A stretch of 25,966 nt of DNA, from positions 1-25,966 of the forward strand of contig JAQIWT010000253.1 of assembly GCA_034696485.1 (NCBI GenBank). The letters are read 5' to 3'. The notes below the pieces were generated by a model. The model was not told where the DNA came from, searched no databases, and was given only the letters and a program-made list of their open reading frames with translations. This stretch comes from Isohypsibius dastychi. Taxonomy: Eukaryota; Tardigrada; Eutardigrada; Parachela; Isohypsibiidae. Made by a program: the position numbers and the translations under genes. Each line of letters starts with the position of its first letter. The first letter of the stretch is position 1. This document shows, piece by piece, positions 12,798 through 22,759 of the stretch.

Positions 12798-15700
12798 ATG
12801 GATTTGGTTCGATACGTAGGTACTACAAAACCACGGGCTGGCGACATGTGATTACTATTTCTGGAATCCAATCTGTTCATTTCACATGTTTGTTCCTTTT
12901 TAGCCGGAAGACGACTGCTCGTTGGATCCACAAAAGCCCAGCTGGTTAGAAATGGATTCGGATGGATTTGTTCGTCAGGATCGATTAGATCTGCAAGTAA
13001 GCTGCAAAACAACCATCTCGTACAAATCTCCAACTCGTAAAAGATTGATGTGGAAATTATCAGCATGAATATTCAATGAGCTCTAGAGTTATTTCCGTCT
13101 AAGGACTGTCTCGAAATTTTGACCTTTTTTCACACAAAAGTGATAGGTCAGAATTATTTTACGTAATACCCTTGTTTCATACATCGGTCCGGAATTACTT
13201 TTTAAACGATCGTAAAGCGGGGCCCCCTTCTGTTTAACCAAAATACCACTTAATCCTCGGCATTGTCATTTGGATGGAATGAACGCGGGAACTCGAGGAA
13301 GAGGTTGCCATTATTTGCGCAGAGTCGACAGGGAGAGCGAGAGTCGTAGAGAAGCGATGATGATCCATTTTGCTCAGCCGGAAACCTTTAGTATTACATG
13401 GTGAACAAGGGCTTGAAGAGTGCATAATTTGATGGACGCGCTCCATCGCACACACTTTTCATTTTCATCCCGCGTCTTCCTCCTGCTCGATGGTCGCAGC
13501 GGCAATTGATTGTTCAAGTAACGTTTGTGGTTGTTGGCGATGCCCCCGTAAGATTCCTCCTCATCTTCACAGTTGCGTTCCAGTCAAGTGTTCGTTGGCT
13601 GGCGGAATGTCATGACAGCTGACAGTTCTTCGTTTTCCCAATCCTCTTTTTGACGCAGCTTGTCGCACTGTAATTGGGGATACTGGCGCTCCAGAAAGGC
13701 GAATTTAGCTCTATTTTACGGGCTGAAAATTATATGTTCCGGGATCAATAATCGAGGATGGATAGTTGGTTATCAGGTTCGCCGGAAGTAACTTCCAGCT
13801 TTTATATTGATAAGAGCCAATGGGATTTGTTATAATAATTTGGCATCATCCGGCTTTCTTTTCTCGTACCTTCGGGAATAGGAATTATGCCGCTCTTCTT
13901 TTTGCTTCTTATCAGGGTGAGTTTCATTTCGTACCAAACTTCGGGACATCGTAGATCATTCCAGATTCGGTGGAATTCGGTCTTATCCAGTTTTAACAGC
14001 TTTTTCGTACTTTCAAGTCGGAATATCAGTTCGTTATAAATGAAAGACGAGTCGAAGTTTTTTAAACGTTCACAATTCCATACCCGAGTTTTGAGTTTGA
14101 ATTTCGGAAATAATTAGTCAGCACAGCATCGTTTTGAAGGAAAAGCAGAAAAAAGCGACAGTCATTTTTGAAATATGACAGTTATTGCAACAAATATTCT
14201 GACCGTATCTGTTTTTATCCTGGTTCATTCAACTCGATTGTATGCTTTTAAAGGTTCATTTGATGAAAACCATTTTCGTCATGATTGTCCAGGATCTTTA
14301 TTTTATATAAAACGAGCAGATTTAGGATGCTTGGGTTTTTTACCAGACAATATGACGCTTCATTTGTTTTTGTTTCCGGATAATTTCCAATCATGGTTAT
14401 AAGTAATCTCAAACCGGAAGCTGTGCCCATTTCGTTTTGTTTTGCAGAAGCAACTCATGGAAGCGAAACAACAAAAAAAGCGGCAAGCCCGTGCAGGTGG
14501 AATTCAGCAAACAACAACGGACCCAACCTACCCCCATTCCCAATTCAACTACAGCCGTCCAAGCACCGCCAAAACGAAACATCGAGAAGAAAATAAACCT
14601 CTTATGGATCTGTCCACTCCAAGCAGTTCAATCGTGACCCCGTTACATGGTAATATTTCCTGCTCGCATTTATTAACTCAGAGCACTAAGATCTTCCACT
14701 GTGAAGAATATTTCAAACTGAGAGAGAAGCGGTTTTCATTATGTTAAATGAAAAGGGGGTTGGCTCTTTGAACTGAAATTTGTTTTCTCGGGAAGAGTGT
14801 TTTTCAAGTCAGAAAATCTGGTGAGAGCCCGATATGGAATGAGAAGCCCATCAATCCAAAAAACAACTCTGGCAGTCTTATCGTTCTCAAATGTATCCGG
14901 GTCATTTGTACTTTAAGCCATGTCGATTTATTTACTGGTAATGCCCAGTAATCCACAAGTCAGATTCAGATGTGAGTTTATCTTGCGCTTGGCCCATCCT
15001 AGCAGAACAAATGAGATTATTGTCGTTAAAATGATTAAAGGGGGTAGTCTAGCGAGTCCAGCGGGAAATGACAGGAGGGCTCGCCCCGCCTTTCCGTGAA
15101 GAGGTTCGCTCTTTCCGCGAACGTGCGTAGAATGGCGAACAAATTTGGCGGTATGTTTCTGCTGCTTCGACACATTGCCGGCTATTGCGTGGTTAGTCAG
15201 GCTCATCGATGTTACTTATTTAGAAATTAAAGTCCTGACTATCGATCTCCGTAGTTTTGGGTCTGGCAAACATCACTGTCTCCTAGTTGTTTTTTCCTCT
15301 TTTCTTGGCTTCACTTTCCTGCTCTGATGAATGTTTTCTCTTGCGTAGGTTACGATGGGCCGCTTCAATATGCAATGCACGGACCGGATGATTTTTCCAT
15401 GAATCCATCGACGGTCCACGTTTCGCCAGCCATCGCCCAACTTATTCCGGCAGTCGCTCCTTTGGATGTCTTTACTCCGTCCTGTCATACGCCCAAAGGT
15501 TACTTTCTCAATTTCTTAACTGTGGATGTACAAGTGAAATAGAAAGCAATTATTTGCCGTTTTTCTTGACAGCTAAGGAAATGACTTTTCCAGCCCCGGT
15601 GGACTTTGATGTGGGACGCGAAACGACTCCCATCATCCCTTTCGATAGATTTACGTCCCTCTCTGCACATTCCGCCAACGCATCGATAACTAATCCGCCA

Positions 15701-17139
15701 TCAAATGCTACTACGTTCACAAATGCATCCAATGTGGTAAACTTGTTAAAAGCTTAAAAAGCTGTTCGTGAAAGTCATGCATAAAATTAGAGCGCCATTT
15801 TAATTAAATTGAATTACTTTTGTTGGCAGTCATATGGGCTTTTTTATCTTATTTTGTTTTCTACAATTATTTGCTTTCAACTAAATTGTTTACAGGATTT
15901 GCTGGCTGGCCATCATAACCCGGGACTTCAGGATCTGGACGGTTCCGGTGACGCGCCAGCATTTCCCTTCGATGTATCGGATATTACTGAACGACCGGAA
16001 GCGTTTTCCGTGAAGCCAGCTCCACAGGGGGTTATCATCCGCTGCCGAATTACTCGAGATAAAAAGGGTATGGATCGCGGATTATTTCCAACTTACTACC
16101 TCCACTTGGAGCGCGAAGACCTGAAGAAGGTAGGCGCAACCTTTGTAAGTGAACCCACATTCATCAAATCTATTGACCAAAGTGTTTTATTCGAATTTCG
16201 TTGCGCAGCCGATTTTCCTTCTTGCTGGAAGAAAACGAAAGAAGAGCGCTACTTCGAATTATCTCATCTCGACCGATCCGACCAATCTGACACGAAGCGG
16301 CGAATCGTTTGTTGGGAAACTTCGGTGCGTAGAACTCTATATCAATTCCTCACTCCCCGAAACTCATTTAATCTTTATGGTGTATAGATCGAATCTTCTT
16401 GGGACTCATTTCACAGTATTTGATGGTGGGGATAATCCTAAAAAAGGCAGTGTTTTGGGAAGCTTTGATGGAGCGACGCATCGGAAGGAAATGGCGGGCA
16501 TCGTCTATGTATGAAATTCTGCGTGATCAATAAATTCCAGTTCAAAAACCTGCTGAATTTTAGGAAACAAACGTTCTCGGCTTCAAAGGTCCACGGAAAA
16601 TGACTGTCTTGTTACCCGGACTGAATTACGACCATGAATATGTCGAATTTCGGAGTACCGGCGTACGTGACCTTTGGTTTATTTATGTTGTGCTTGCGAT
16701 CACCCACAATATGTTTCAGGAAGACGATGGAATTGTAGGGAGATGGAAAAACCACAAAACGGAGAACATCATATGCCTCCATAATAAAACACCGGTCTGG
16801 AACGAAGGTGCCTTTTGACAATTTTCGAAGCCAGCAATTTGTAACTTCGGTTTATTTTTCAGAAACCCAGTCCTACGTTTTAAATTTTCATGGTCGAGTC
16901 ACTCAGGCATCTGTTAAGAATTTTCAGATTGTTCCGGACAATGATGGTAAGATGACTTTTTTTTCGGCATTTATTATTGATCACACACACGTGTTTCTTT
17001 TGCAGTCGAGTACATTGTGATGCAGTTTGGACGCGTTGCTGAAGACGTTTTTACAATGGACTATACATACCCAATGTGTGCTTTGCAAGCATTCGCCATT
17101 GCTCTAAGTAGTTTCGATGGAAAACTAGCCTGTGAGTAA
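12798..17139 (+). CDS. TUB: Tubby-like protein (TUB/TULP family)
   Basis: Eleven exons: 12798-12815, 12904-12996, 14448-14649, 15349-15498, 15573-15736, 15896-16144, 16209-16324, 16388-16508, 16564-16662, 16720-16807, then 16863-16946 and 17006-17139 (the 18-nt first exon is the least certain, making twelve if counted). The product is about 505 residues. The C-terminal tubby domain (about 246-505) is textbook: [75 protein letters not shown] and the invariant ending [10 protein letters not shown]. Tubby proteins bind PI(4,5)P2 through the domain and carry membrane receptors into cilia through an N-terminal IFT-A-binding helix, visible here as [20 protein letters not shown]. The ATG at 12798 has an ideal context (AAAAATGG); the next in-frame ATG is 12952. 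The donor after exon 15896 is ambiguous: 16130 or 16145. Confidence 0.95.
12997..14447 (+). other. Long first major intron of TUB
   Basis: This 1.45-kb intron separates the exon ending RQDRLDLQ from the exon starting KQLMEAK. A GC-richer block lies at about 13230-13700. An ATG-started frame at 14175-14402 begins with a signal-peptide-like hydrophobic stretch, but it has no homology I recognise and sits wholly inside the intron. I see no RNA gene or repeat here. Confidence 0.6.
15132..15150 (+). CDS. TUB: Candidate alternative first coding exon of TUB
   Basis: ATG at 15132 has A at -3 and G at +4. It opens MANKFG and reaches a strong donor GTATGT at 15151 in phase 1. The next exon (15349) also starts in phase 1, so splicing gives MANKFG joined to [12 protein letters not shown] in frame with the rest of tubby, for a 407-residue short form. 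The DNA just upstream is GC-richer than the surrounding intron, as a promoter might be. The short form would lack the N-terminal IFT-A-binding helix. This is inference from splice signals only. Confidence 0.4.
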
Positions 17140-17909
17140 ACGGACGTCGAATACTGAAGGAAAGCTCGTATCCCGCACGGTTCAGTTCCTGGTGTTGATA
17201 CTGATTTCTCAAAGTGCCGATCTCATTTTTATCACGATCTCTTGGACAATCCGATTCTGAAATCTGCACTGCATTCGGCCTGTTTCTTTCATATTTTTTG
17301 GTTAAATATTCCTAGCAAAGGTGGAGAGCTTTATCTATTTTTAATCTTATTTGCACTTCTTTTGTAGAATGTGTCATTCCGGTTTTATTTGTTTCTAGCT
17401 AAGATGCTGCATTCCTTGTTCGGCACTTTTCACAGTCAATCTTGCCAGATGGGAATTTCAAGCGAACAATTTCAGTTTTAGAGGCAAATTAAATATCAAT
17501 CAACTGTACTTTGTTCCAACAGCGCTGTGTAGTTACCTCCACCGTTACATAGAAAATCTTATAAATATGATCAATCAGGGAAAATATATAAAAACAATTG
17601 GGTTGAAAATGTTAACTAACTGGAACGGAATATCCATGATCAGCAAACAAGAAATGGCTACGCTTTGACTCAACGAGCTGCAGCGATACTTCGGTCTGAA
17701 TCAACAGATGTCGCATATGTTGAATCTAAAGAAAACAAAATGAGCTCAAACTTCAAGAAAGAAAACGATTCCATGAAATAATCCCAACCGCGGAACTTAT
17801 TTACATGTCACGAGATCAAAACGCTCATTTGATAAAACGTTGACAAGTTGAACGGAAAAATTTTATGCTTTGGTGAGATTTGCTTGATATCCATTCGCGA
17901 CTCACCTTT
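17140..17909. other. Convergent 3' region between TUB and SFT2
   Basis: The 3' UTRs of two converging genes probably fill this interval. It is AT-rich, has no open frame of note and no recognisable RNA. On the minus strand, a donor-like AAAAG/GTGAGT lies 4 nt past the SFT2 stop codon, so an intron in the SFT2 3' UTR is possible. Confidence 0.5.
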
Positions 17910-18392
17910 TCAAGCCAGGCACGTCCCGACGCACCCCTTAACAGCATTCCGAGCATATGGAATATAGGAAATGGAATACCAGCTCATCGCCAGAAACTGT
18001 AATGCGCAAAACAGAATAGCCAGCGCCGGATTCTTCCACCACAATGCCGCCATAAGCGTGAGGATGAGACATAAAATCATGAGCAATGTCGCTATCCATC
18101 GCGTTTCTGCGAACATCTTTTTGACTTGGCTAATCGGACCCATCAAGAAACAGGTGCTCCCCAGGCTAAGCAGATTTCCAAGAGTGTAGAAAATGGCAAA
18201 GATGACCAGTCCATGTGGCACCCATAACAAACATGATCCAAGAATGGAGAGCAAACATCCGATCACGAAACAAGCGATAAATCCTTTAATCCGCGTATCC
18301 CAACTGAGCGATGTTGACTCCCACAAATCATCCACTATTCCACGCTGTTCTTCATCGCGATCACCGCTCAAGTGACGACGCAACTTGTCCAT
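17910..18392 (-). CDS. SFT2D: SFT2-family vesicle transport protein
   Basis: This uninterrupted coding exon encodes 160 residues (human SFT2D1 has 159). SFT2 proteins are small four-helix Golgi membrane proteins involved in endosome-to-Golgi vesicle fusion. The sequence opens MDKLRRHLSG and has an acidic DEEQ cytosolic stretch. Four hydrophobic segments follow: FIACFVIGCLLSILGSCLLW, the one starting LVIFAIFYTLGNLLSLGSTC, TLLMILCLILTLMAALWW and ILFCALQFLAMSWYSISYIP. The family signature TCFLMGP is present, as is YIPYARNAV near the end. An in-frame ATG four codons upstream (18404) is also possible, but 18392 has the better context (AACATGG) and matches orthologue starts. A 5'-UTR intron probably runs from 18489 to 18412. 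The gene is tandem with NDUFS5 on the same strand. The product is certain to family level; which SFT2D paralogue is unclear. Confidence 0.96.
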   Translation of the reverse strand: MDKLRRHLSGDRDEEQRGIVDDLWESTSLSWDTRIKGFIACFVIGCLLSILGSCLLWVPHGLVIFAIFYTLGNLLSLGSTCFLMGPISQVKKMFAETRWIATLLMILCLILTLMAALWWKNPALAILFCALQFLAMSWYSISYIPYARNAVKGCVGTCLA

Positions 18393-19116
18393 GTTCACGA
18401 CCATGGGGAATCTGTATCAAATAAACAACAACAATAAACGAAAATGCAGTTGTATACATTCTAAATGACGAGAAAGAAAGACGACTTACCACGCGACAAC
18501 AGCTTTAAACCTTTCCCAACTCTCTTGATACAACAAGTGGATTTGTGGGGATGAAGCAGCGAGTCCGTGATGAACAGTTGACTTTTTTTATTAACCAGAA
18601 CTGCAAGTTTTCGTAAATGTGAATTCTGTTCCGTCTCTTCCATTCCATCCAACTTCCAGCATTTGCACGCTTTTGATTTGCATTGATTTCTTGATTGATC
18701 AGATGATAGGCGATCGCCGTCCGCTGTCACCAACACATACCCCGCACGCTATACCGGTCTAGCTATTATTGTAAAACGGACCAGTTCCACAGGATCCGCT
18801 TGCAAAACTGGACAACGCGAGTTAGAACAGAATCCTTTACGGCTCCAGAATTTGGCTACTCAGCTAATGCGGCAACAGATAAAACAAATATACATCGATA
18901 CCGGTCAGCAACCGAAAAGCTTTACAAGCCAGGGAACAATGAAAAGAAAAAACTTTTATTTCACAGCACCTTAAAGATATCGCATTTTCCTTCTACACTC
19001 ACATATTTCTCAACCTTCAGACAAGTACTTCCCAGTGATAAAGAACCAGGCCCAAAACGGCAAATTATGAATCGAAGCGTATCCGACCAAGAAACAACCG
19101 AATATTTTGTACAGTA
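18393..19116. other. Promoter and leader of SFT2, 3' region of NDUFS5
   Basis: The left part holds the SFT2 5' leader, with a donor GGTAAG at 18490-18485 and an acceptor at 18413-18412 on the minus strand. The right part should contain the NDUFS5 3' UTR. A minus-strand AATAAA at 18960-18955 is a suitable poly(A) signal for NDUFS5. Short frames on both strands here have no recognisable product. Confidence 0.5.
18955..18960 (-). promoter_or_regulatory. Candidate polyadenylation signal of NDUFS5
   Basis: TTTATT on the + strand reads AATAAA on the minus strand, about 160 nt beyond the NDUFS5 stop codon. Confidence 0.5.
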
Positions 19117-19702
19117 TTATCCAGATTTCAGAGGAGTTCCAAGAGCATGACGGTGAGGAGGCGGCAGATAACGCTCCTTGAGTTTTCCGGCTTCATGCTG
19201 CCTCGCACGCTCATTTTGGAGAACCACATACCGTTCCTGCTGCAATCCAAAAACCATATTTGAAATTTGAAAAAGTCGAGCACACTTTTTTCCATGAACA
19301 GCATAATAGACTGCTTCTGACAAAGAAATCATCAGACTATGGGTAACAATCGTAAATTTTAAAACCTAAAAAACAGCCTCTACTTCGCAATCCCAACAAT
19401 CCCAACAATAAACGTTTGAGATCGTGAAATGAAAAGCTCACTTGTTTCCTTTGATGAGCACATTCGTGCAAGTCGTCGAATTCATCCTTGCAGTCCCTCA
19501 GGTAGTTGGGCTCTCCTCGCACCTCGTAGCACTTTAAAAACTGCATCTGCAAATGGATGTTCTTTTGACACGTGAACCACACGAGTGCTCCTGGAAATCA
19601 TCGACTCACCTCAAGAGCTCGGCAGAGAGGATTTTCATAGGCAACCTGGATAGTATTCATATTGCCAAACAAGTCCTGGATAGGGGTCTTCATATAAGCC
19701 AT
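19117..19702 (-). CDS. NDUFS5: NADH dehydrogenase (complex I) subunit NDUFS5
   Basis: Three exons on the minus strand (19702-19610, 19546-19442, 19239-19117) encode 106 residues, the same length as human NDUFS5. It is an accessory subunit of mitochondrial complex I, located on the intermembrane-space side. The twin CX9C fold is visible: C27 to C37 across the first splice junction, and CKDEFDDLHEC at 50-60, which form the two disulfides of the helical hairpin. The basic C-terminal helix (ERYVVLQNERARQHEAGKLK) and YLPPPHRH match the family ending with its PPPHH motif. Intron 1 is 63 nt and intron 2 is 202 nt. The acceptor of exon 3 is a tandem CAGCAG, so products with or without one extra Gln are both possible. 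I annotate the first acceptor. Confidence 0.94.
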
Positions 19703-20349
19703 TTTGAGACCTTCAGTAACCCAGATGCTCAATGCAATAATCAAGAAATGCAGGGAGATGAGGAACAGATTTTGTTGAATTAGAAATCATCAGTCGCCTT
19801 CGACGAAAACCACAACATCCCCCCCCCCCCCCCCCCCCCAGCAACAGTCTGTGGCAAAGCCCCCTTCTCTCACGAACCTTCGTTCCCTTTGTACTGTAAA
19901 ACTGTATCCGATGATTTCAAAGCATCTTTCTACCACCGTTGACTTCCTTCGATTCCCAAAATACCGGCTTATGAACTCGCTACCACGAGACAATCCAGAA
20001 AATCGGGGCTGGAAACAGTCAACTCGTCCATTTCTACGTGGTTCCAAAAACGATGCAGTTGGTTCGTAAGATAATTTATCCACCTCGGTTTTGACATTTC
20101 GAAATTTGGAAAACAAAAAACGTAACAAGAGATATGACGGCTGCGGTCAGACGCAAACGAGAGATACAGAGAATGGTAATTCTTTCTTAAACAATCAACC
20201 CTCGAAAACCGTCCCGTCCCCGGGACGTCCGGTAAAATTTTTAGAACTGTGCAAGTCTCGAACGACATCAAGTGGATGGACAACTCAAAAATAGTACATG
20301 CTGACTGGATAATAAGGAAAAGAATGCACCAGCTGAGTTATTTCCTGAA
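19703..20349. other. Intergenic region with a poly-C tract, NDUFS5 promoter side
   Basis: The interval lies between the NDUFS5 start and the prothymosin-like stop, both on the minus strand. It holds the presumed NDUFS5 promoter and a 21-base C homopolymer. Open frames across the homopolymer are low-complexity artefacts. I recognise no gene. Confidence 0.55.
19819..19839. repeat. Poly-C homopolymer, 21 bases
   Basis: Twenty-one consecutive C residues lie about 120 bp upstream of the NDUFS5 start. On the minus strand this is a G-run in the promoter region. Length is likely to vary between individuals and may be mis-assembled. Confidence 0.9.
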
Positions 20350-22010
20350 TTATTCGTCATCATCCTCATCGTCGTCCTCATCTTCTGGAACGTCGTTTGT
20401 ATCACTGCAGAGAAAGCAGAGATTAAAATGCTGATTGCTACGTTGAAAAAAAACAAGCTCACTCTTCATCGTCATCGTCTCCTTCAGGTTCTTCCTCCTA
20501 TCACACCAAACCGGTTAAATCGGAAAATCGCATACAAAATATCGACAGCCTTACTTCCGCGTCCTCGTCGTCATCATCCTCATCTTCCTCGTTCACATCA
20601 TCTTCAGCCTCGTCCTCATCGCCATTCTCTTGGGCTAAAATTATAAATTGCTGTTAACAACCAAATTCGAGAATCTGCAGCAATTGAATTACCTTTTAGG
20701 TGCTTTTTCGGGTCTTCTTTCCCATTCGTTACCTGAAACCATTCAAGAATGTAGCACAACGCATTTTTTTGTCAGCATGTAACTCCAAAACACGATCCAA
20801 AACTAAATTCAACGGAAATTCAAGAACTCCGAAGTGAATGTCTATCCGCTTGAGATTGGAACTAGAATGTGACCTCGCGCGCCCTCTGTCACTGGGTCAG
20901 TTCAGGACGCTCTACTTTGGCAATGAAAAAGTTAATTGAAATCTGGTCTTACTTGCCCAACATTTTTTTAAATTTTTTGGGGAATTTTCTCTACAAATGC
21001 CATGCAATGAAAAGGTCATTGAACACACGGAATTAAATTGTTTCAAGGCTGCTGTTATTCTGGGTCTCGACGTCAGAAATAGTGCCGTGCGCTTTTCAGA
21101 AAACTGGCCACGCCTTATGTCTGACTGATTGGAAACAAAATCCCTTATTGGCTGAAAGGCGACGCCAGCCCGCACACGGTTGGGCAGACATCGGACTCGA
21201 GTCCAATCAACTGGCCTAAATCCGGCATCTAGCCAGCAGAATTTTGCAATGCTCAGCCGCATAAAATTTCTGGGACGGTAACAGGAAATCGATGGCGAGC
21301 GCGGAATTTACCGTGAATAAGCGTAAAAAATGTTTTCTCAACCACTAACCGTTGCAAATGACTCACTTTTCTTTCAAGCAGAAATTCCTTGACTGATATT
21401 CAAAATATTAAATACTAATTTCGACAAAAAATTAGCCCTGCACCAAAATATCGAAAAGCCGGTAGAGATAGCGTTACTGGGCGGTACAGGTCCAAAGGGA
21501 ATGAACAGCCTAGTAAACCAGTTTACGTGATGTCGATTGGCTTTTCCGTAAGCGTTGAAAATTCCCATTCAAAGTCTAACACAGCTCACTGCTACACTCG
21601 GTCCCTGACAATTTCCTTCTGTCTTAAAACCGATCCATAACCGAGCGAGCTCATACGGCTCAAGCTGCTCACATATTTCCCCTTAAAAATGAACGCCATT
21701 GCTGTCCCCGTTGAGAGCAACCCTCAGGTTCGACACCTTGCTAAAAAGATATACCGAGCAAGCCAATCGGCTCGATTCTGGAGCATGATTGACAACATTT
21801 CTAATCTGAACGAAAACTGCGAGCAAAACAGACACCGGCTTCTCAGAATCTTCCAGAAATACAGATACGATTTCCACGAAAACGCAGATCCGAAACTAGC
21901 CAGTGTCCACTCACCTCGGAATCGGCAGCCCTTTTCTCGCCACGCTTCTGTGTATCCTTGCCATCCTTGGCATCAACATCTGGTGTCGGGACAGCATCAG
22001 CGGTACTCAT
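20350..22010 (-). CDS. Prothymosin-alpha-like acidic protein
   Basis: Five exons on the minus strand (22010-21915, 20732-20693, 20634-20555, 20497-20463, 20404-20350) encode 101 residues. All junctions hold phase; three introns are 57-58 nt and the first is 1,182 nt. The N-terminus MSTADAVPTPDVDAKDGKDT resembles prothymosin, followed by a basic patch KRGEKRAADSE and then VTNGKED. The rest is an almost uninterrupted Asp/Glu tract from AQENGDEDEAEDD to the end (EDEDDDEDDDE). Prothymosin alpha is an intrinsically disordered nuclear histone-H1 chaperone of about 110 residues, whose KRAAEDDED-type basic patch and nuclear signal lie near the C-terminus; here the basic patch is near the N-terminus and the terminal basic signal is missing. 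Another acidic nuclear protein is possible. There are no folded domains to confirm the family. Confidence 0.72.
20733..21914 (-). other. Long first intron of the prothymosin-like gene
   Basis: This 1,182-nt intron is much longer than the other three in the gene (57-58 nt). It contains a + strand ATG frame (21689-22126, 145 codons) that runs antisense through coding exon 1; it shows no known family. ATTGG (inverted CCAAT) elements occur near 21127-21150, so an internal promoter is conceivable. I see no snoRNA or repeat. Confidence 0.5.
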
Positions 22011-22759
22011 TGTGGCAAAGGTGGGGGATAAATGGAATTTGTGGTGCGACGATGAAGCAACACACGAGGAATCCGATTCTCAACCGACCGCTGATTTCCG
22101 GTTACAGCGTAGCGAAGAAACGTTAAGACACAGCGCACTTTTAACGGTAAAACACGGGATAGCGAGCTGCCAAGTTCAACGCAAACGAAAACCACAGTAC
22201 ACCATTGCCATTTTTCTACTGCGGCGTCTGTTTCGGGTAAAAGTGGGGTAGGAAGTTACCTCTACTCCTAAACCTACGGCGACACCTACTGTTGTATGTT
22301 GGTCCAATGTGATTGGAAGAGTAGGATTTATGCCCAGCCTCCTAGTCTGATAACCACCCGAGTTGGCTTCAAGTATGCGTCGGTCCTATAGGTTTCGGAG
22401 TAGGTAGAAAGATACAGGCAGGGAAACCGAGAGAAGTGTACAGTTGGCTCAGTCCACCAATCAGCGACAAGGAGGCTAGTCTATGAATCAACGGGGAAAT
22501 ATGCTGAACCACCACGTTGCTGTGCATGATATCATAATTCGGGTAACAAAACATGGCGAAGTCTTGAATGCTCCTGTGACAGTTGCAGTCTTGCATGGAG
22601 CCCGACGTGGGGGTTTGGCGTTGGGGGCTGGAAGTTGAAACAGACCTTGGGCATACACGTGCTGGCTCGTGAAGGTCTCGGAGTTTTCGTTTTGGTTCGT
22701 GAGTTTGTAATTAATTTCTCCTTGTTCTTTCTTATCCTTTGACTTGGGAATTGTACACC
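22011..22759. promoter_or_regulatory. Bidirectional promoter between the prothymosin-like gene and RPL36A
   Basis: Two divergent start codons lie 750 bp apart. The interval contains a palindromic double CCAAT site, TCCAATGTGATTGGA (22303-22317), and a classic CCAATCAG at 22457-22464, both typical NF-Y targets. A pyrimidine-rich block at 22717-22740 just before the RPL36A start fits the 5' terminal oligopyrimidine tract expected for ribosomal-protein mRNAs. An inverted repeat lies at 22262-22276 and 22389-22403. Confidence 0.5.
22262..22403. repeat. Inverted repeat, possible hairpin or MITE remnant
   Basis: The left arm CTACTCCTAAACCTA (22262-22276) matches the reverse complement of the right arm TAGGTTTCGGAGTAG (22389-22403) at 14 of 15 positions, with 112 bp between arms. 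Similarity continues weakly inwards (CGGCGAC against GTCGG). There is no transposase and no clear target-site duplication. Confidence 0.45.

Noticed and set aside
14175-14402. 75-codon frame with a signal-peptide-like start
   Set aside because: It lies wholly within a TUB intron, lacks a recognisable mature domain and has no promoter or poly(A) context of its own.
19790-20128. 112-codon minus frame with a poly-Gly stretch
   Set aside because: The poly-Gly comes from the C homopolymer and the rest has no family resemblance.
20134-20340. Possible small two-exon gene starting MTAAVRRKREIQRM
   Set aside because: The putative splice gives a 33-residue product ending without any known feature, and the intergenic space is small. 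Not enough support.
21689-22126. 145-codon + strand frame starting at a real ATG
   Set aside because: Its second half is the antisense of the prothymosin-like coding exon 1, it has no recognised domain, and the opposite strand over the first half is also open. Most likely chance.
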